From positions 186,001 to 250,000 of the forward strand of contig CAVQLK010000008.1 in the NCBI GenBank assembly GCA_963713355.1: 64,000 nt of DNA. The letters run 5' to 3'. Source of the DNA: FEN-1219 sp963713355 (lineage in GTDB: Bacteria; Pseudomonadota; Gammaproteobacteria; Steroidobacterales; Rariloculaceae). Shown here piece after piece: positions 26,338 to 40,015 of the stretch (its first letter is position 1; every line of letters starts with the position of its first letter). The notes beneath the pieces are model-generated. The model did no database searches. It saw nothing but the letters and a program-made list of their open reading frames with translations, and was not told where the DNA came from. The position numbers and the translations under genes were made by a program.

Positions 26338-27360
26338 ATGAAATCATCCGCTGCGTTCTTGGCCATGCTCGTTGCAGCCGCCCCGCTACCGCTGATCGCG
26401 CAGCCGCCGCCGCAACCGCCGCCGCCGCCGTGCACGCCGGCGGCGAACGTCGTCTGCGGGCAGCAGGCGCCCGAGGACCTCGTGGCGCTCGGGCCGCAGT
26501 GGGTCGCAGCCGGTGCGTATTCCGGCACGGGCGGCGTCATGCTGATCCGCGTCAGCGATCGAATGTCGCACACGGCATATCCATCGGCGTCGGCCGTCAA
26601 TCGGCCGGACACGCGGACTTATCCCGATTGCCCGGGGCCGCCCGGCGAGGGCGGCGCCCAGTTCACGACGCACGGCGTCTATGTCGCGCCGGGCAACGGC
26701 CCCGTCCACAAGCTGTTCGTCGTAGGGCACGGCGCGCGCGAGTCGATAGAGGTGTTCGACGTCGACACGCGGTCCGCGATGCCCGCCGTGACCTGGCTCG
26801 GCTGCGTCGTGGCCCCCGAGCCGATCGGGCTCAACTCCGTGCGAGGCCTGCCCGACGGCGGGTTCATCACGACGAACTTCCTGCCGCGCGGCGGCACTCG
26901 CGAAGCGACGCAGCGCATGCTCGGCGGCGAGCGCAATGGCGAGCTCTGGGAATGGCACACGGCATCCGGTTGGCAGAAGGTGCCGGGCAGCGAAGCGGCC
27001 GGCGCGAACGGCGTCGAGCTCTCCGACGACGGCAAGACGTTATACGTCGCGGCGTGGGGCAGTCAGTCGTTCTTCCGCCTCTCGCGCGGCACGACGCCGC
27101 CGACACGCGACGAGATCCCGCTCGGCTTCCGCGTCGACAACATTCACTGGGCGCGCGATGGCTCGTTGTACGCCGTCGGCCAGGCCGGTCAGAGCTGGAA
27201 GGCCGTGAAGATCGATCCCCGAACGCTCGCGGTTCGAGACGTCGTCACGCAACCGGACACGCCGGAGTTCGGCTCCGGCACGGCGCTCGTAGAGGTCGGC
27301 AACACGCTCTGGGTCGGCTCGTTCCGCGGCAATCGCATCGCGATCGTTCCGGCGCCTTGA
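26338..27360 (+). CDS. Secreted SMP-30/gluconolactonase-like beta-propeller protein
   Basis: 340 aa. The ATG has GGAGGGG 7 bases upstream and opens a signal peptide (MKSSAAFLAMLVAAAPLPLI). A Pro/Gln-rich linker follows, then a propeller with repeated blade motifs: GPVHKLFVVGHGARESIEVF, LSDDGKTLYVAAWGSQSFFR and LVEVGNTLWVGSFRGNRIAI. The arrangement recalls arylesterase/SMP-30 lactonases, but the metal ligands cannot be fixed from sequence alone. Likely periplasmic. Confidence 0.72.
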   Translation: MKSSAAFLAMLVAAAPLPLIAQPPPQPPPPPCTPAANVVCGQQAPEDLVALGPQWVAAGAYSGTGGVMLIRVSDRMSHTAYPSASAVNRPDTRTYPDCPGPPGEGGAQFTTHGVYVAPGNGPVHKLFVVGHGARESIEVFDVDTRSAMPAVTWLGCVVAPEPIGLNSVRGLPDGGFITTNFLPRGGTREATQRMLGGERNGELWEWHTASGWQKVPGSEAAGANGVELSDDGKTLYVAAWGSQSFFRLSRGTTPPTRDEIPLGFRVDNIHWARDGSLYAVGQAGQSWKAVKIDPRTLAVRDVVTQPDTPEFGSGTALVEVGNTLWVGSFRGNRIAIVPAP

Positions 27361-27369
27361 CGTGCGGTC

Positions 27370-27663
27370 TCAGTCGCCCTCGACGCGCTTCGGGATATCG
27401 GCTGCGCGCTGACTGGCGCGAAACTCGATGACGCGGAACTCGGCAAGCCCATGCTTGCAGAACGGGTCCTCGCGCATGATGGCTTCGATCTCGTCGCGGC
27501 CCTTGCCGAGGGCGAGGATGATGCCGCCGTCGCGCGGTATCTTGCGGCCCGAGACGAGGAACCGGCCCGAGGCGTAGTGCTTTTTCAAGAAAGCCATGTG
27601 GGCTCGCATTCGCGCGTCGATCTCGGCGAGGTCCGCTTTGTAGATGAGCTCGACGACGAACAT
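27370..27663 (-). CDS. YciI-family protein
   Basis: 97 aa. The ATG at 27663 has GGAG 8 bases upstream. YciI fold marks are MFVVELIYKADLAEIDARMR, the FLKKHYASGRFLVSGRKIPR stretch with the conserved HxxxLxxLxxxG-like pattern, and DPFCKHGLAEFRVIEF with the conserved DPF. Enzymes of this dimeric family are poorly defined. It is convergent with the SMP-30-like gene, ending 10 bases away. Confidence 0.85.
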   Translation of the reverse strand: MFVVELIYKADLAEIDARMRAHMAFLKKHYASGRFLVSGRKIPRDGGIILALGKGRDEIEAIMREDPFCKHGLAEFRVIEFRASQRAADIPKRVEGD

Positions 27664-27750
27664 CGCTGTGCTCCGCAATCTCCAAGGCCAGCCTGCACTG
27701 TAGCGCTGCGGGTTCGGGAACGTTAAGGCCCGTCAGCCGCTCCAAGCCGC

Positions 27751-28343
27751 GTGCTCGACGCATCCCGACAACCCGACTTATTCGCGGAGCGCGGTGAGCT
27801 GCCCGCAGGTTTTCGTCATGCCGACGAGTTCGTGTCGACCGCGGACGAGGCGGCGCTCTTGGCCGCAATCGAGCGGCTGCCGCTCGCGAACGCGCGGTAC
27901 AAGGAGTGGACAGCGAACCGGCGCGTCGTCAGCTACGGCGGCCGCTATGACTTCAGCTCGAACGAGCTCCTGCCCGAGATCCCGATACCGCCGTTCCTCT
28001 TCGATCTGCGCGTGGCGGCCGCCGGCTTCGCCGGCATGCGCGCGGCCGACCTGACGCACGCGCTCGTCGCCGAATATCGTGCCGCGACGCAGCTCGGCTG
28101 GCATCGTGACGTTCCGCAGTTCGAGCGCGTCGTCGGCATCTCGCTTCTAGGGCCTGCGCGCATGCGGCTGCGCCGGTATCCGCACGTCGCGGGCCGCGGC
28201 AATCGCTCGCTCGCCGTCGATCTCGCGCCGCGCTCGATCTATTCGTTGACGGGCGAGGCACGGTGGGGCTGGCAGCATGCGATCTCGCCGACGCCTGGGC
28301 TCCGCTACTCGATCACGTTTCGCAGCCTGCGCAGCGACGGCCG

Positions 28344-28347
<4 letters not shown>
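27751..28347 (+). CDS. AlkB-like 2-oxoglutarate/Fe(II) dioxygenase
   Basis: 198 aa from a GTG. The iron site is visible: HRDVPQFERVVGISLLG (His and Asp) and, near the end, HAISPTPGLRYSITFR, which gives the third His and the Arg pair that hold 2-oxoglutarate. The N-terminal part (YGGRYDFSSNELLPEIPIP) is typical of the AlkB-like repair/demethylation family. It probably removes alkyl groups from nucleic acid. It overlaps the convergent mutS stop by 4 bases. Confidence 0.85.
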
Positions 28348-30910
<2,563 letters not shown>

Positions 30911-30917
<7 letters not shown>

Positions 30918-30986
30918 GAAGGGACAGATCTATTTTTCGGCCAAGCGTTCAAGAGGGACACGTTCAAGAGGGGACAGATCTATTTT
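30911..30986. repeat. Tandem imperfect repeat GTTCAAGAAGGGACAGATCTATTTT
   Basis: One full copy lies at 30911-30937, a partial copy (GTTCAAGAGGGACA) at 30945-30960 and another full copy at 30961-30986. The element GGGGACAGATCTATTTT resembles short repeats that travel with REP-associated tyrosine (IS200-like) transposases, but no transposase is seen here. The repeat abuts and supplies the first codon of mutS and places stop codons directly upstream. Confidence 0.7.
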
Positions 30987-31308
30987 GCTTTCATCGCCCG
31001 GATTTTCGGCGCGCTTCCTTGCGAAGTACAGGCAAATCTGTCGCTTAACGGCTCAGCTGACGCTGCGCCTTCGGCGACCTCAGCGCAGCGTTGCGGCCGG
31101 CGGAGGATCGGAGCTGAATAGGCCTTCGCTGCGGTTTGACTCCACGAACTGCCGGTGAAAGGGATTTCTTCCACGGTGATTCCCGAAGCTATATGAGTGC
31201 CATGCCACCGGATCTCCATGCCGGCCAACGTGGCGGAAGTCGTGCCCTCGACCGTATTAGGAGAGTGTGAGCATTAGGGCCATACGATCGAGCGAGGCAC
31301 ACCCGCCG
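30987..31308. other. Intergenic stretch with a REP-like hairpin
   Basis: No convincing gene was found in these 322 bases. ACGCTGCGC (31060-31068) pairs with GCGCAGCGT (31083-31091) around a 14-base loop, like a REP element, and lies next to the tandem repeats at the mutS start. AGGAGA at about 31259 may serve a short GTG start at 31267 for the sigma factor, but its spacing is too tight. Confidence 0.45.
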
Positions 31309-31853
31309 ATGTCTGACCAGCGCGAGCCGGCGGCGGTCGGCGACGATCCGCGCGTCGCGTTTCTGACCGGCGTGTTCGTGCGGTTTCAGCGCTCGTTGCT
31401 GCGGTATCTGCGCGATCTCCTGGTTCGGCGCGAGGATGCCGAGGACGTCGCGCAGGAGACGTACGTACGGCTAGTGCGGGCCGGGTCGATCGAGCAGTCC
31501 GAGCTACACATCCGCGCGTTCATCTTCAAGGCCGCGACGAACCTGGCCTATGACCGGTTCAGGCAGCGGCGTTCACGCGGCCGGCACGACGACGCCGAGC
31601 TCGCGGCGCTACCTGACGAGACGCCGGCCCCGGAGCGCATCGTCGCGCTGGAGCAGGCCTTACGCGTAGTCGAGCGAACGTTTTCTCGTTGCCGCCGCGT
31701 TGCCGGCAAGTGTTCCTGCTGCGGACGTCGCACGACTGGAGCTACGAAGCGATCGCGGAGCGGCTCGGCGTAAGCAAGCGCACTGTCGAGCGCGAGATGC
31801 AAGCCGCGCTCGACGCATGCCAACGAGAATTACGAGGAGGCGAGCTGCCGTGA
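31309..31853 (+). pseudogene. ECF-type sigma factor (FecI-like), one frameshift
   Basis: About 181 aa when joined. Region 2 is in the first frame: FQRSLLRYLRDLLVRREDAE, DVAQETYVRL and AFIFKAATNLAYDRFRQRRS. Region 4 is in the second frame: LPPRCRQVFLL, HDWSYEAIAERLGVSKRTVE and REMQAALDACQREL. One base is missing near 31683 (context ACGTTTTCTCG). The ATG at 31309 is preferred; a GTG at 31267 is possible. Its stop overlaps the next gene (GTGA). With both conserved regions intact, a functional sigma factor misread by one base is likely. Confidence 0.7.
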
Positions 31854-32725
31854 CACGAAAGGATTCGACGAACGCCGATTCGGCGCAGGGCGAGGCGGCT
31901 CGCTGGTTCGTCCGCGTCGACGCCGGCGGCTCCCGCGACCACTTAGAGCTCGCCGCATGGCTCGAAGCGCGGCCCGAGAACGAGCGCGCGCTTCAGCGCG
32001 TCGAGCTCGCCGCGGCGCTCGGCAGGCAGCTCGCGGCCGATCCCAGCAGCGCGCTGTATGCCGAAGCTGCTCGGGCCGCGCGCATTGGGCCAAGCAGGCG
32101 GAGCTTCGCGCGTGCGCTCGCGTGGGGCGGCGCATTGGCGGCCGCGTTGCTCGTAGCGGTTTTCATCGTGCGAGACCCCGCGCGGCCAGCCAGCTCTTCG
32201 GACACCGTCACGATCGAAGCGGCGCGCGTCGTCGCGTTCAACGCGCCGAACAATCCCGTGGCCGTCTTGCCGACCGGCGTCGTCGTCGACGCGAGCGCCG
32301 TGGCCGTGCTGCCGTTCACGGCTGCCGACGCCGCACTTGCCGAGGGGCTCGAGCGCGACGTCGTAGAGGCTCTGCGCACGGTGCCCGGCCTCTACGTCAT
32401 CGCCGATGCCGCCGTGTCGAGCTACGCGCGTACCGAGCTTAGTCCTTCCGAGATCGGCGGGCAGCTCGGTGCGCGCGGCATCGTCGATGCTGCGATCGAG
32501 CTCGTCGACGGCCGCGTGCGTGTGACCGCAAGCCTCCGTGAAACTACGAATGGCGCGACGCTTTGGTATACCGAGCTCGACAGACCCGTCGACGAGCTTC
32601 GCGCCGTTCGCAGCGAAATCGTCGAGCACGTCGCGGCTGCGATGCTCGACGCGAGCTTGCGTGCGCCGATCGCGCGCGCCGACGGCTCAAATGTGTACAC
32701 CGCCGGCAAACCCCTTCTGCAATGA
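31850..32725 (+). CDS. FecR-like membrane regulator with TolB/FlgO-like periplasmic domain
   Basis: 291 aa, GTG start with AGGAGG 9 bases upstream. The N-terminus is the DUF4880-type cytoplasmic segment of FecR anti-sigma proteins (EAARWFVRVDAGG, then AAWLEARPENERALQRVE). One membrane helix follows (about 84-106). The C-terminal part is not FecR: it reads VAVLPFTAADAALAEGLERD, then LGARGIVDAAIELVDGRVRV and ATLWYTELDRPVDELRAVRS, as in TolB-N/FlgO-like domains of CadC-type and adenylate-cyclase-linked regulators. It is coupled to the sigma factor and is probably its anti-sigma or sensor partner. Confidence 0.75.
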   Translation: MTRKDSTNADSAQGEAARWFVRVDAGGSRDHLELAAWLEARPENERALQRVELAAALGRQLAADPSSALYAEAARAARIGPSRRSFARALAWGGALAAALLVAVFIVRDPARPASSSDTVTIEAARVVAFNAPNNPVAVLPTGVVVDASAVAVLPFTAADAALAEGLERDVVEALRTVPGLYVIADAAVSSYARTELSPSEIGGQLGARGIVDAAIELVDGRVRVTASLRETTNGATLWYTELDRPVDELRAVRSEIVEHVAAAMLDASLRAPIARADGSNVYTAGKPLLQ

Positions 32726-32734
32726 CATCCTCGA

Positions 32735-33427
32735 ATGGAGATCACCATGCAATGCATTCGATTTCATCTGGCCCTTGCAGCGCTGTCGCTGACCCTCGTC
32801 GGCCCTGACGCCGGGGCGCAGCAGGCTCAAGCGCCTCGTCAGGGGCAGCAGGCCCAGCAAGACCAAGTTCGCGTACAGGTAGTTCAACCGGCGCAGCAAC
32901 AAGCGCAGCCAACGCAGCAACTGCCGCCGCCGCAGCCCGTCGTTTTCACACCGCCTCCCGACTTGCCGATGGTCGAGCTTGCGCCGCTGCTCGAGCGCGT
33001 GGAGCGCGCCTCGAGCAAGCGTTTTCTGGTTGACCGCAAGGTCGGTCCGCGGATTTTTCTCGGCGGCGTCGACACCGACGACGTCGACTATCCCGTGCTG
33101 CTATCGATCCTACGCGCGAACGGGCTAGCCGCCGTCGAGATCGAAGGGCGCGTCAACATCGTTCTGGACGCCGACGTGCGGTTCCTTCCGGCGCCGATGG
33201 TTCAAGCCGACGATGCGTCGATCGCAGCGGACGAGTGGGTGACGCGTGTGCTGACGACGACGAATGTCGAGGCGGCTTTCTTAGTGCCGATACTGCGGCC
33301 GCTGCTGCCGCCGACGGCGCATCTCGCCGCGATGCCGTCGAGCCGGCTCATCGTCATGGACCGCTACGCGAATGTCCGGCGCATCACGGAAATGGTGCGC
33401 TTGCTCGACGTTCCGGCGCGCAACTGA
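32735..33427 (+). CDS. Secreted protein with secretin N-domain-like modules
   Basis: 230 aa. A signal peptide (ending about DAGAQ) is followed by a Gln/Pro-rich linker (about 27-70). Then come two modules like the N0/N1 domains of GspD-type secretins: LLERVERASSKRFLVDRKVG, then FLVPILRPLLPPTAHLAAMP and SSRLIVMDRYANVRRITEMV. There is no secretin pore domain, so it cannot form a channel itself. It lies 9 bases after the FecR-like gene. Start ATG at 32735 or 32747. Confidence 0.75.
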   Translation: MEITMQCIRFHLALAALSLTLVGPDAGAQQAQAPRQGQQAQQDQVRVQVVQPAQQQAQPTQQLPPPQPVVFTPPPDLPMVELAPLLERVERASSKRFLVDRKVGPRIFLGGVDTDDVDYPVLLSILRANGLAAVEIEGRVNIVLDADVRFLPAPMVQADDASIAADEWVTRVLTTTNVEAAFLVPILRPLLPPTAHLAAMPSSRLIVMDRYANVRRITEMVRLLDVPARN

Positions 33428-33510
33428 GCGCGTGTCGCCGTCGACGCCAGTCGAGGACGTGACGCACGTAGGACGTGCCGGACGGCGGGCCGGCCGCGTA
33501 TCATCGACCG

Positions 33511-34626
33511 ATGCGGATCGCGCACATCGAGGCGGGGCGCCATCTCTACGGCGGTGCAGCCCAAGTTGGCTACCTGCTCGAAGGGTTGGCGGGCCGCGGA
33601 ATCGAAAATCTGCTGATCTGCCCGCCGGGCAGCGCCGTTGGCGCAGCGACCGACGGCTCGCTCGTCAGATCGCTGCCGATGCGCGGCGAGCTCGACATGC
33701 TGATGCTGCCGCGCCTCGCGCGCGAGCTCAAACGGCTCGGGCCTGACCTCGTGCACGTGCACTCGCGCCGCGGCGCCGATGTCTACGGCGGACTCGCGGC
33801 GACGCTCGCCGGTGTCCCGGCTGTCCTGACGAGGCGAGTCGACTCGCCGGAGCCGGCGGTGCTCGCGCGGCTCAAATACCGGCCGTATCGCGCCGTCGTG
33901 GCGTTGTCGCGTGCGATCGAGCGGCAACTCGTGATCGCGGGTGTCGCGCGAGAGCGCGTCGTGCTGATCCCCAGTGGTGTCGACACACAGCGGTATCGTC
34001 CCGATCCCTTGGCGCGCGCGCGGCTGCTCGCCGAGTTCACGTTACCCCGCGACGCGCTCGTTGTCGGCGTCGTTGCGCAGCTCATCGAGCGCAAGCGCCA
34101 TGCGTGGCTGTTCGCGCTGCTTGCGGATCTCGTCCCCGAATGGCCGACGCTGCGAGTGCTGTGCTTCGGCCAGGGCCCGCTCGAGCGCCGGCTGCGCACC
34201 GAGCTCGACGAGCGCGGCTTGGCGGACCGCGTCGTGCTCGCGGGTTTTCGCGCGGACCTGCCCGCGCTCGTGCCGGGCCTCGATCTGCTCGCGCACCCGG
34301 CGGCACGCGAAGGCTTAGGTGTAGCGTTGCTCGAAGCGGCGAGCGCAGGCGTGCCCGTCGTCGCGTGCGCCGTCGGCGGCATTCCCGACGTCATCGTCGA
34401 CGGCGAGACGGGAGTGCTCGTGCCACGCGACGATGCCTCGGCGACGGTGCGCGCGCTGCGCGCGTTGCTCGCCTCTCCGGAGGAGCGCCGCCGCCTCGGC
34501 GCCGCGGCGCGCCGCCGCGTCGAGCGGCGCTTCGACGTCGGAAATCTCGTCACGGCGCACCATGCCTTATATTCCCGCCTGCTCCGTGAGCGCGCCGCAT
34601 CGCCAGCGCCCGTGGAGCTTAAATGA
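33511..34626 (+). CDS. Glycosyltransferase family 4
   Basis: 371 aa from the ATG at 33511 (MRIAHIEAGRHLYGGAAQVG). It has a GT-B fold: N-terminal acceptor half with DLVHVHSRRGADVYG, then ALSRAIERQL, IPSGVDTQRY and the C-terminal donor-binding half with EGLGVALLEAASAGVPVVAC and GIPDVIVDGETGVLV (the EX7E motif). This is typical of enzymes that build envelope glycans. It overlaps the pncC start by ATGA, an unusual partner for a glycosyltransferase. Confidence 0.87.
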   Translation: MRIAHIEAGRHLYGGAAQVGYLLEGLAGRGIENLLICPPGSAVGAATDGSLVRSLPMRGELDMLMLPRLARELKRLGPDLVHVHSRRGADVYGGLAATLAGVPAVLTRRVDSPEPAVLARLKYRPYRAVVALSRAIERQLVIAGVARERVVLIPSGVDTQRYRPDPLARARLLAEFTLPRDALVVGVVAQLIERKRHAWLFALLADLVPEWPTLRVLCFGQGPLERRLRTELDERGLADRVVLAGFRADLPALVPGLDLLAHPAAREGLGVALLEAASAGVPVVACAVGGIPDVIVDGETGVLVPRDDASATVRALRALLASPEERRRLGAAARRRVERRFDVGNLVTAHHALYSRLLRERAASPAPVELK

Positions 34627-35111
34627 CGCCGACGGATCGCGATCTCGAGGCGTTGGCGCTGAAGCTCGGCCGCGCGTTGCATGTCCGCGGCTGGCGCTTG
34701 GCGGCTTCCGAGTCGTGCACGGGAGGCTGGATCGCCAAGGTTTTGACCGACGTCCCGGGCAGCTCTCAGTGGTTCGACGGAAGCATCGTGGCGTACTCGA
34801 ACGCCGCGAAGACGGGACTTCTCGGCGTTCGGGCCGACCTGCTGGCGGCGCATGGCGCGGTCTCCGAGGAAACCGCGCTCGCGATGGCCGAGGGCGCCCG
34901 AAGCCGGTTTGCGGCCGATCTCGCCGTGGCCGTCACCGGCATCGCCGGCCCCGGCGGTGGCACGGCCGACAAACCTGTCGGCACGGTGCACTTCGCGTGG
35001 GTGGCGGCCGGCGGCACGACGGCCGCGCGGCGCATCTTTGCGGGCAGCCGCGAGTCCGTGCGGCGCCAGACGGTCGCACTCGCGCTCGAGCGGCTCGTCG
35101 ATCTCGTCTGA
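34623..35111 (+). CDS. pncC: Nicotinamide-nucleotide amidohydrolase PncC (CinA C-terminal type)
   Basis: 162 aa. Converts NMN to nicotinic acid mononucleotide in NAD recycling. Family marks are LAASESCTGGWIAK with the catalytic Ser/Thr, GSIVAYSNAAKTGLLGV, and VTGIAGPGGGTADKPVGTVH. There is no N-terminal molybdopterin-like domain, so it is the stand-alone form. This gene next to recA is standard in gammaproteobacteria. Confidence 0.94.
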   Translation: MTPTDRDLEALALKLGRALHVRGWRLAASESCTGGWIAKVLTDVPGSSQWFDGSIVAYSNAAKTGLLGVRADLLAAHGAVSEETALAMAEGARSRFAADLAVAVTGIAGPGGGTADKPVGTVHFAWVAAGGTTAARRIFAGSRESVRRQTVALALERLVDLV

Positions 35112-35115
35112 AACG

Positions 35116-35646
35116 ATGAGCAGCGTTGACGAGCGGCCCGAGCGGCACCGCGTGTTCTTCGCGCTGTGGCCCGACGAAGCGACGCGCGCGGCGATCTCGC
35201 GTGCGACGCGCGAGGCCGTGCGCGCGAGCGGCGGCCGGCCCATCGCCAAAGAACGGCTGCACGTGACCGTGGCGTTCTTGGGCGAGCTCTCGGACGCCGG
35301 GCTCGACGTCGCGCGCGGCGTGCCGCCGATCTCGGTCGGCCCGTTCGAGCTGCTGCTTGACGCCGTCGGAATCTGGCCCGAATCGAAGATCTTGTGGCTC
35401 GCGCCGTCCTCGACGCCCGATGCGCTCGGCCAGCTGGAAGCACGGCTGTGGGACACGCTCGTCGAGCGTGGGTTTCGCGCCGAGGAGCGCGTCTACCGGC
35501 CGCACCTGACTCTCGCGCGGCGCGCGCGGCCCGTCGAGACCATTGTCGAGCCCGTGCGCTTCGCGGTCCGTGATCTCGCGCTCGTCGAATCGTTTCCCGA
35601 GCCGCGCAACGTCCATTACGAGGTGCTCGAACGCTGGCCGCTCTAG
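35116..35646 (+). CDS. thpR: RNA 2',3'-cyclic phosphodiesterase ThpR
   Basis: 176 aa of the 2H phosphoesterase family (LigT). The two HxTx motifs are HVTV in LHVTVAFLGEL and HLTL in RPHLTLARRAR. The N-terminal RVFFALWPDEATR is characteristic. It opens 2',3'-cyclic phosphates on RNA ends. The start is 4 bases after pncC, so they share a transcript. Confidence 0.92.
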   Translation: MSSVDERPERHRVFFALWPDEATRAAISRATREAVRASGGRPIAKERLHVTVAFLGELSDAGLDVARGVPPISVGPFELLLDAVGIWPESKILWLAPSSTPDALGQLEARLWDTLVERGFRAEERVYRPHLTLARRARPVETIVEPVRFAVRDLALVESFPEPRNVHYEVLERWPL

Positions 35647-35654
35647 CCATGAAG

Positions 35655-35674
35655 TACTGGACAAAACATCAGTA
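35655..35674. promoter_or_regulatory. LexA (SOS) box upstream of recA
   Basis: TACTG-N10-CAGTA: the flanks match the E. coli LexA consensus TACTGTATATATATACAGTA exactly and the N10 spacing is right. The box lies 140 bases before the recA ATG. It implies SOS control of recA-recX by LexA. Confidence 0.75.
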
Positions 35675-35814
35675 TCGCGATTCAATGGCGTTCGGGCTTT
35701 CTCCTCGAAGCCGGCAAATTCAGGCAACGGCCCACCGGACGGAACTGTGAAATAATTTCCCCGCGCATCGGAAGCCCGAGCAGTCACGAATTCCCACCCT
35801 CATCGAGCGAGCAT

Positions 35815-36867
35815 ATGGACGACAACCGCAAGAAAGCGCTTTCCGCTGCCCTGGGCCAGATCGAGAAACAATTCGGCAAGGGCTCCGTCATGCGCTTGGG
35901 CGACGCGATCGCCTCGCGCGACATCGACGTGGTGTCGACGGGCTCGCTGAATCTCGACGTCGCGCTCGGAATCGGCGGTTTACCGCGCGGCCGCATCGTC
36001 GAAATCTACGGGCCGGAGTCCTCGGGCAAGACGACGCTGACGCTGCAAGTCGTCGCGGAAATCCAGAAGCTGGGCGGCACGGCCGCGTTCGTCGATGCCG
36101 AGCACGCGCTCGACCCCGGCTATGCGCAGAAGGTCGGTGTCAACGTCGACGATCTGCTGATCTCCCAGCCCGACACGGGTGAGCAGGCGCTCGAGATCAC
36201 GGACATGCTCGTGCGCTCGGGCGCCGTCGACGTCATCGTCGTCGACTCCGTCGCTGCGCTGACGCCAAAGGCCGAAATCGAAGGCGAGATGGGCGATTCG
36301 CACATGGGGCTTCAGGCGCGGCTCATGTCGCAGGCGCTGCGTAAGCTCACGGGCAATATCAAGCGCTCGAACGCGCTCGTCATCTTCATCAACCAGATCC
36401 GCATGAAGATCGGCGTGATGTTCGGCAACCCCGAGACGACGACGGGCGGCAACGCGCTGAAGTTCTATGCCTCGGTGCGGCTCGACATCCGCCGCACGGG
36501 CTCCATCAAGAAAGGCGAGGAAGTCATCGGCAGCGAGACGCGCGTCAAGGTCGTCAAGAACAAGGTCGCGCCGCCGTTCAAGATGGCCGAGTTCGAGATC
36601 CTGTACGGGGTCGGCATCTCGCGCGAAGGCGAGATCGTCGATCTCGGCGTCAAGCAGAACATCATCGAGAAGTCCGGCGCCTGGTACAGCTTCAATGGCG
36701 ACCGCATCGGGCAGGGCAAGGAGAACGCTCGCGATTTCCTCCTCGAGCACAAGGACATCGCGGCCGCGATCGAGAAGCGCATCCGCGCGGAGCTCCTGCC
36801 GAAGAAGGGCCCCGTCGAGGCGCCCGCGGAGGTGGCCGAGGAGGAGGGTGCGGCCCTCCAAGCCTAG
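35815..36867 (+). CDS. recA: Recombinase RecA
   Basis: 350 aa strand-exchange ATPase. It shows the N-terminal ALGQIEKQFGKGSVMRLGD, Walker A GPESSGKT, the MAW-like region AEHALDPGYAQKVGVN, Walker B VIVVDSVAAL, the L1 loop EGEMGDSHMGLQARLMSQAL, and L2 with FINQIRMKIGVMFGNPETTTGG. The C-terminal tail is acidic, as usual. The ATG at 35815 gives the standard length. The stop lies inside the recX start region. Confidence 0.98.
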   Translation: MDDNRKKALSAALGQIEKQFGKGSVMRLGDAIASRDIDVVSTGSLNLDVALGIGGLPRGRIVEIYGPESSGKTTLTLQVVAEIQKLGGTAAFVDAEHALDPGYAQKVGVNVDDLLISQPDTGEQALEITDMLVRSGAVDVIVVDSVAALTPKAEIEGEMGDSHMGLQARLMSQALRKLTGNIKRSNALVIFINQIRMKIGVMFGNPETTTGGNALKFYASVRLDIRRTGSIKKGEEVIGSETRVKVVKNKVAPPFKMAEFEILYGVGISREGEIVDLGVKQNIIEKSGAWYSFNGDRIGQGKENARDFLLEHKDIAAAIEKRIRAELLPKKGPVEAPAEVAEEEGAALQA

Positions 36868-37333
36868 CGCGGCGCCCGCGGTCGACGAGCCCGCGTGTAG
36901 GCGCGCCGCGCTCGAGCTGCTCGCGCGGCGCGAGCACAGCCGTCGTGAGCTAACGCGCAAGCTCGCCTCGCGCGGCTTTCCGGACGACGTCATCGGCCCC
37001 GCGCTCGAAGGGCTCGAGCGATCGGGCGCGCTCGCCGACGCCCGCTTCACGGACAGCTTCGTGCGCTCGCGCATCGCGAAAGGCCAGGGCCCGCAGCGGA
37101 TTCGCGCGGAGCTCGCGCAGCGGGGCATCGCGGACTCGGAGGCCGATGACGGGCTGCGCGCAGCCGACGTCGACTGGCTCGCGAGAATCCGCGCCGTGCG
37201 CGCCAAACGCTTCGGCGCGCACCTTCCGCGCGACTTCGCCGAGCGCGCGCGACAAGCCCGATTCCTGCAATATCGGGGCTTCGACAGCGCGCAGATCCGT
37301 GCCGCACTGGAATTCGATCCCGATTCCGATTAG
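36848..37333 (+). CDS. recX: Regulatory protein RecX
   Basis: 161 aa RecA modulator that caps RecA filaments. It has three tandem three-helix repeats, with CRRAALELLARREHSRRELT, ALADARFTDSFVRSRIAKGQ and FLQYRGFDSAQIRAALEFDP as recognisable stretches. The GTG at 36848 overlaps the recA end by 20 bases and lies directly behind the GAGGAGGAGG run that serves as ribosome site. This is the usual recA-recX arrangement. Confidence 0.9.
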   Translation: MRPSKPSAAPAVDEPACRRAALELLARREHSRRELTRKLASRGFPDDVIGPALEGLERSGALADARFTDSFVRSRIAKGQGPQRIRAELAQRGIADSEADDGLRAADVDWLARIRAVRAKRFGAHLPRDFAERARQARFLQYRGFDSAQIRAALEFDPDSD

Positions 37334-37393
37334 CGTGCCGGTCCTCGCGCCCCCGTTAGTCATTGTTCGCCATTGAATTTTCGAGCCTTATCG

Positions 37394-40015
<2,622 letters not shown>

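Noticed and set aside
32735..33427. Secretin (GspD) gene
   Set aside because: The length and domains cover only N-type modules; the pore-forming secretin domain is absent.
33783..35456. 557-codon frame opposite the glycosyltransferase, pncC and thpR
   Set aside because: It spans three real genes on the other strand and has no recognisable domain.
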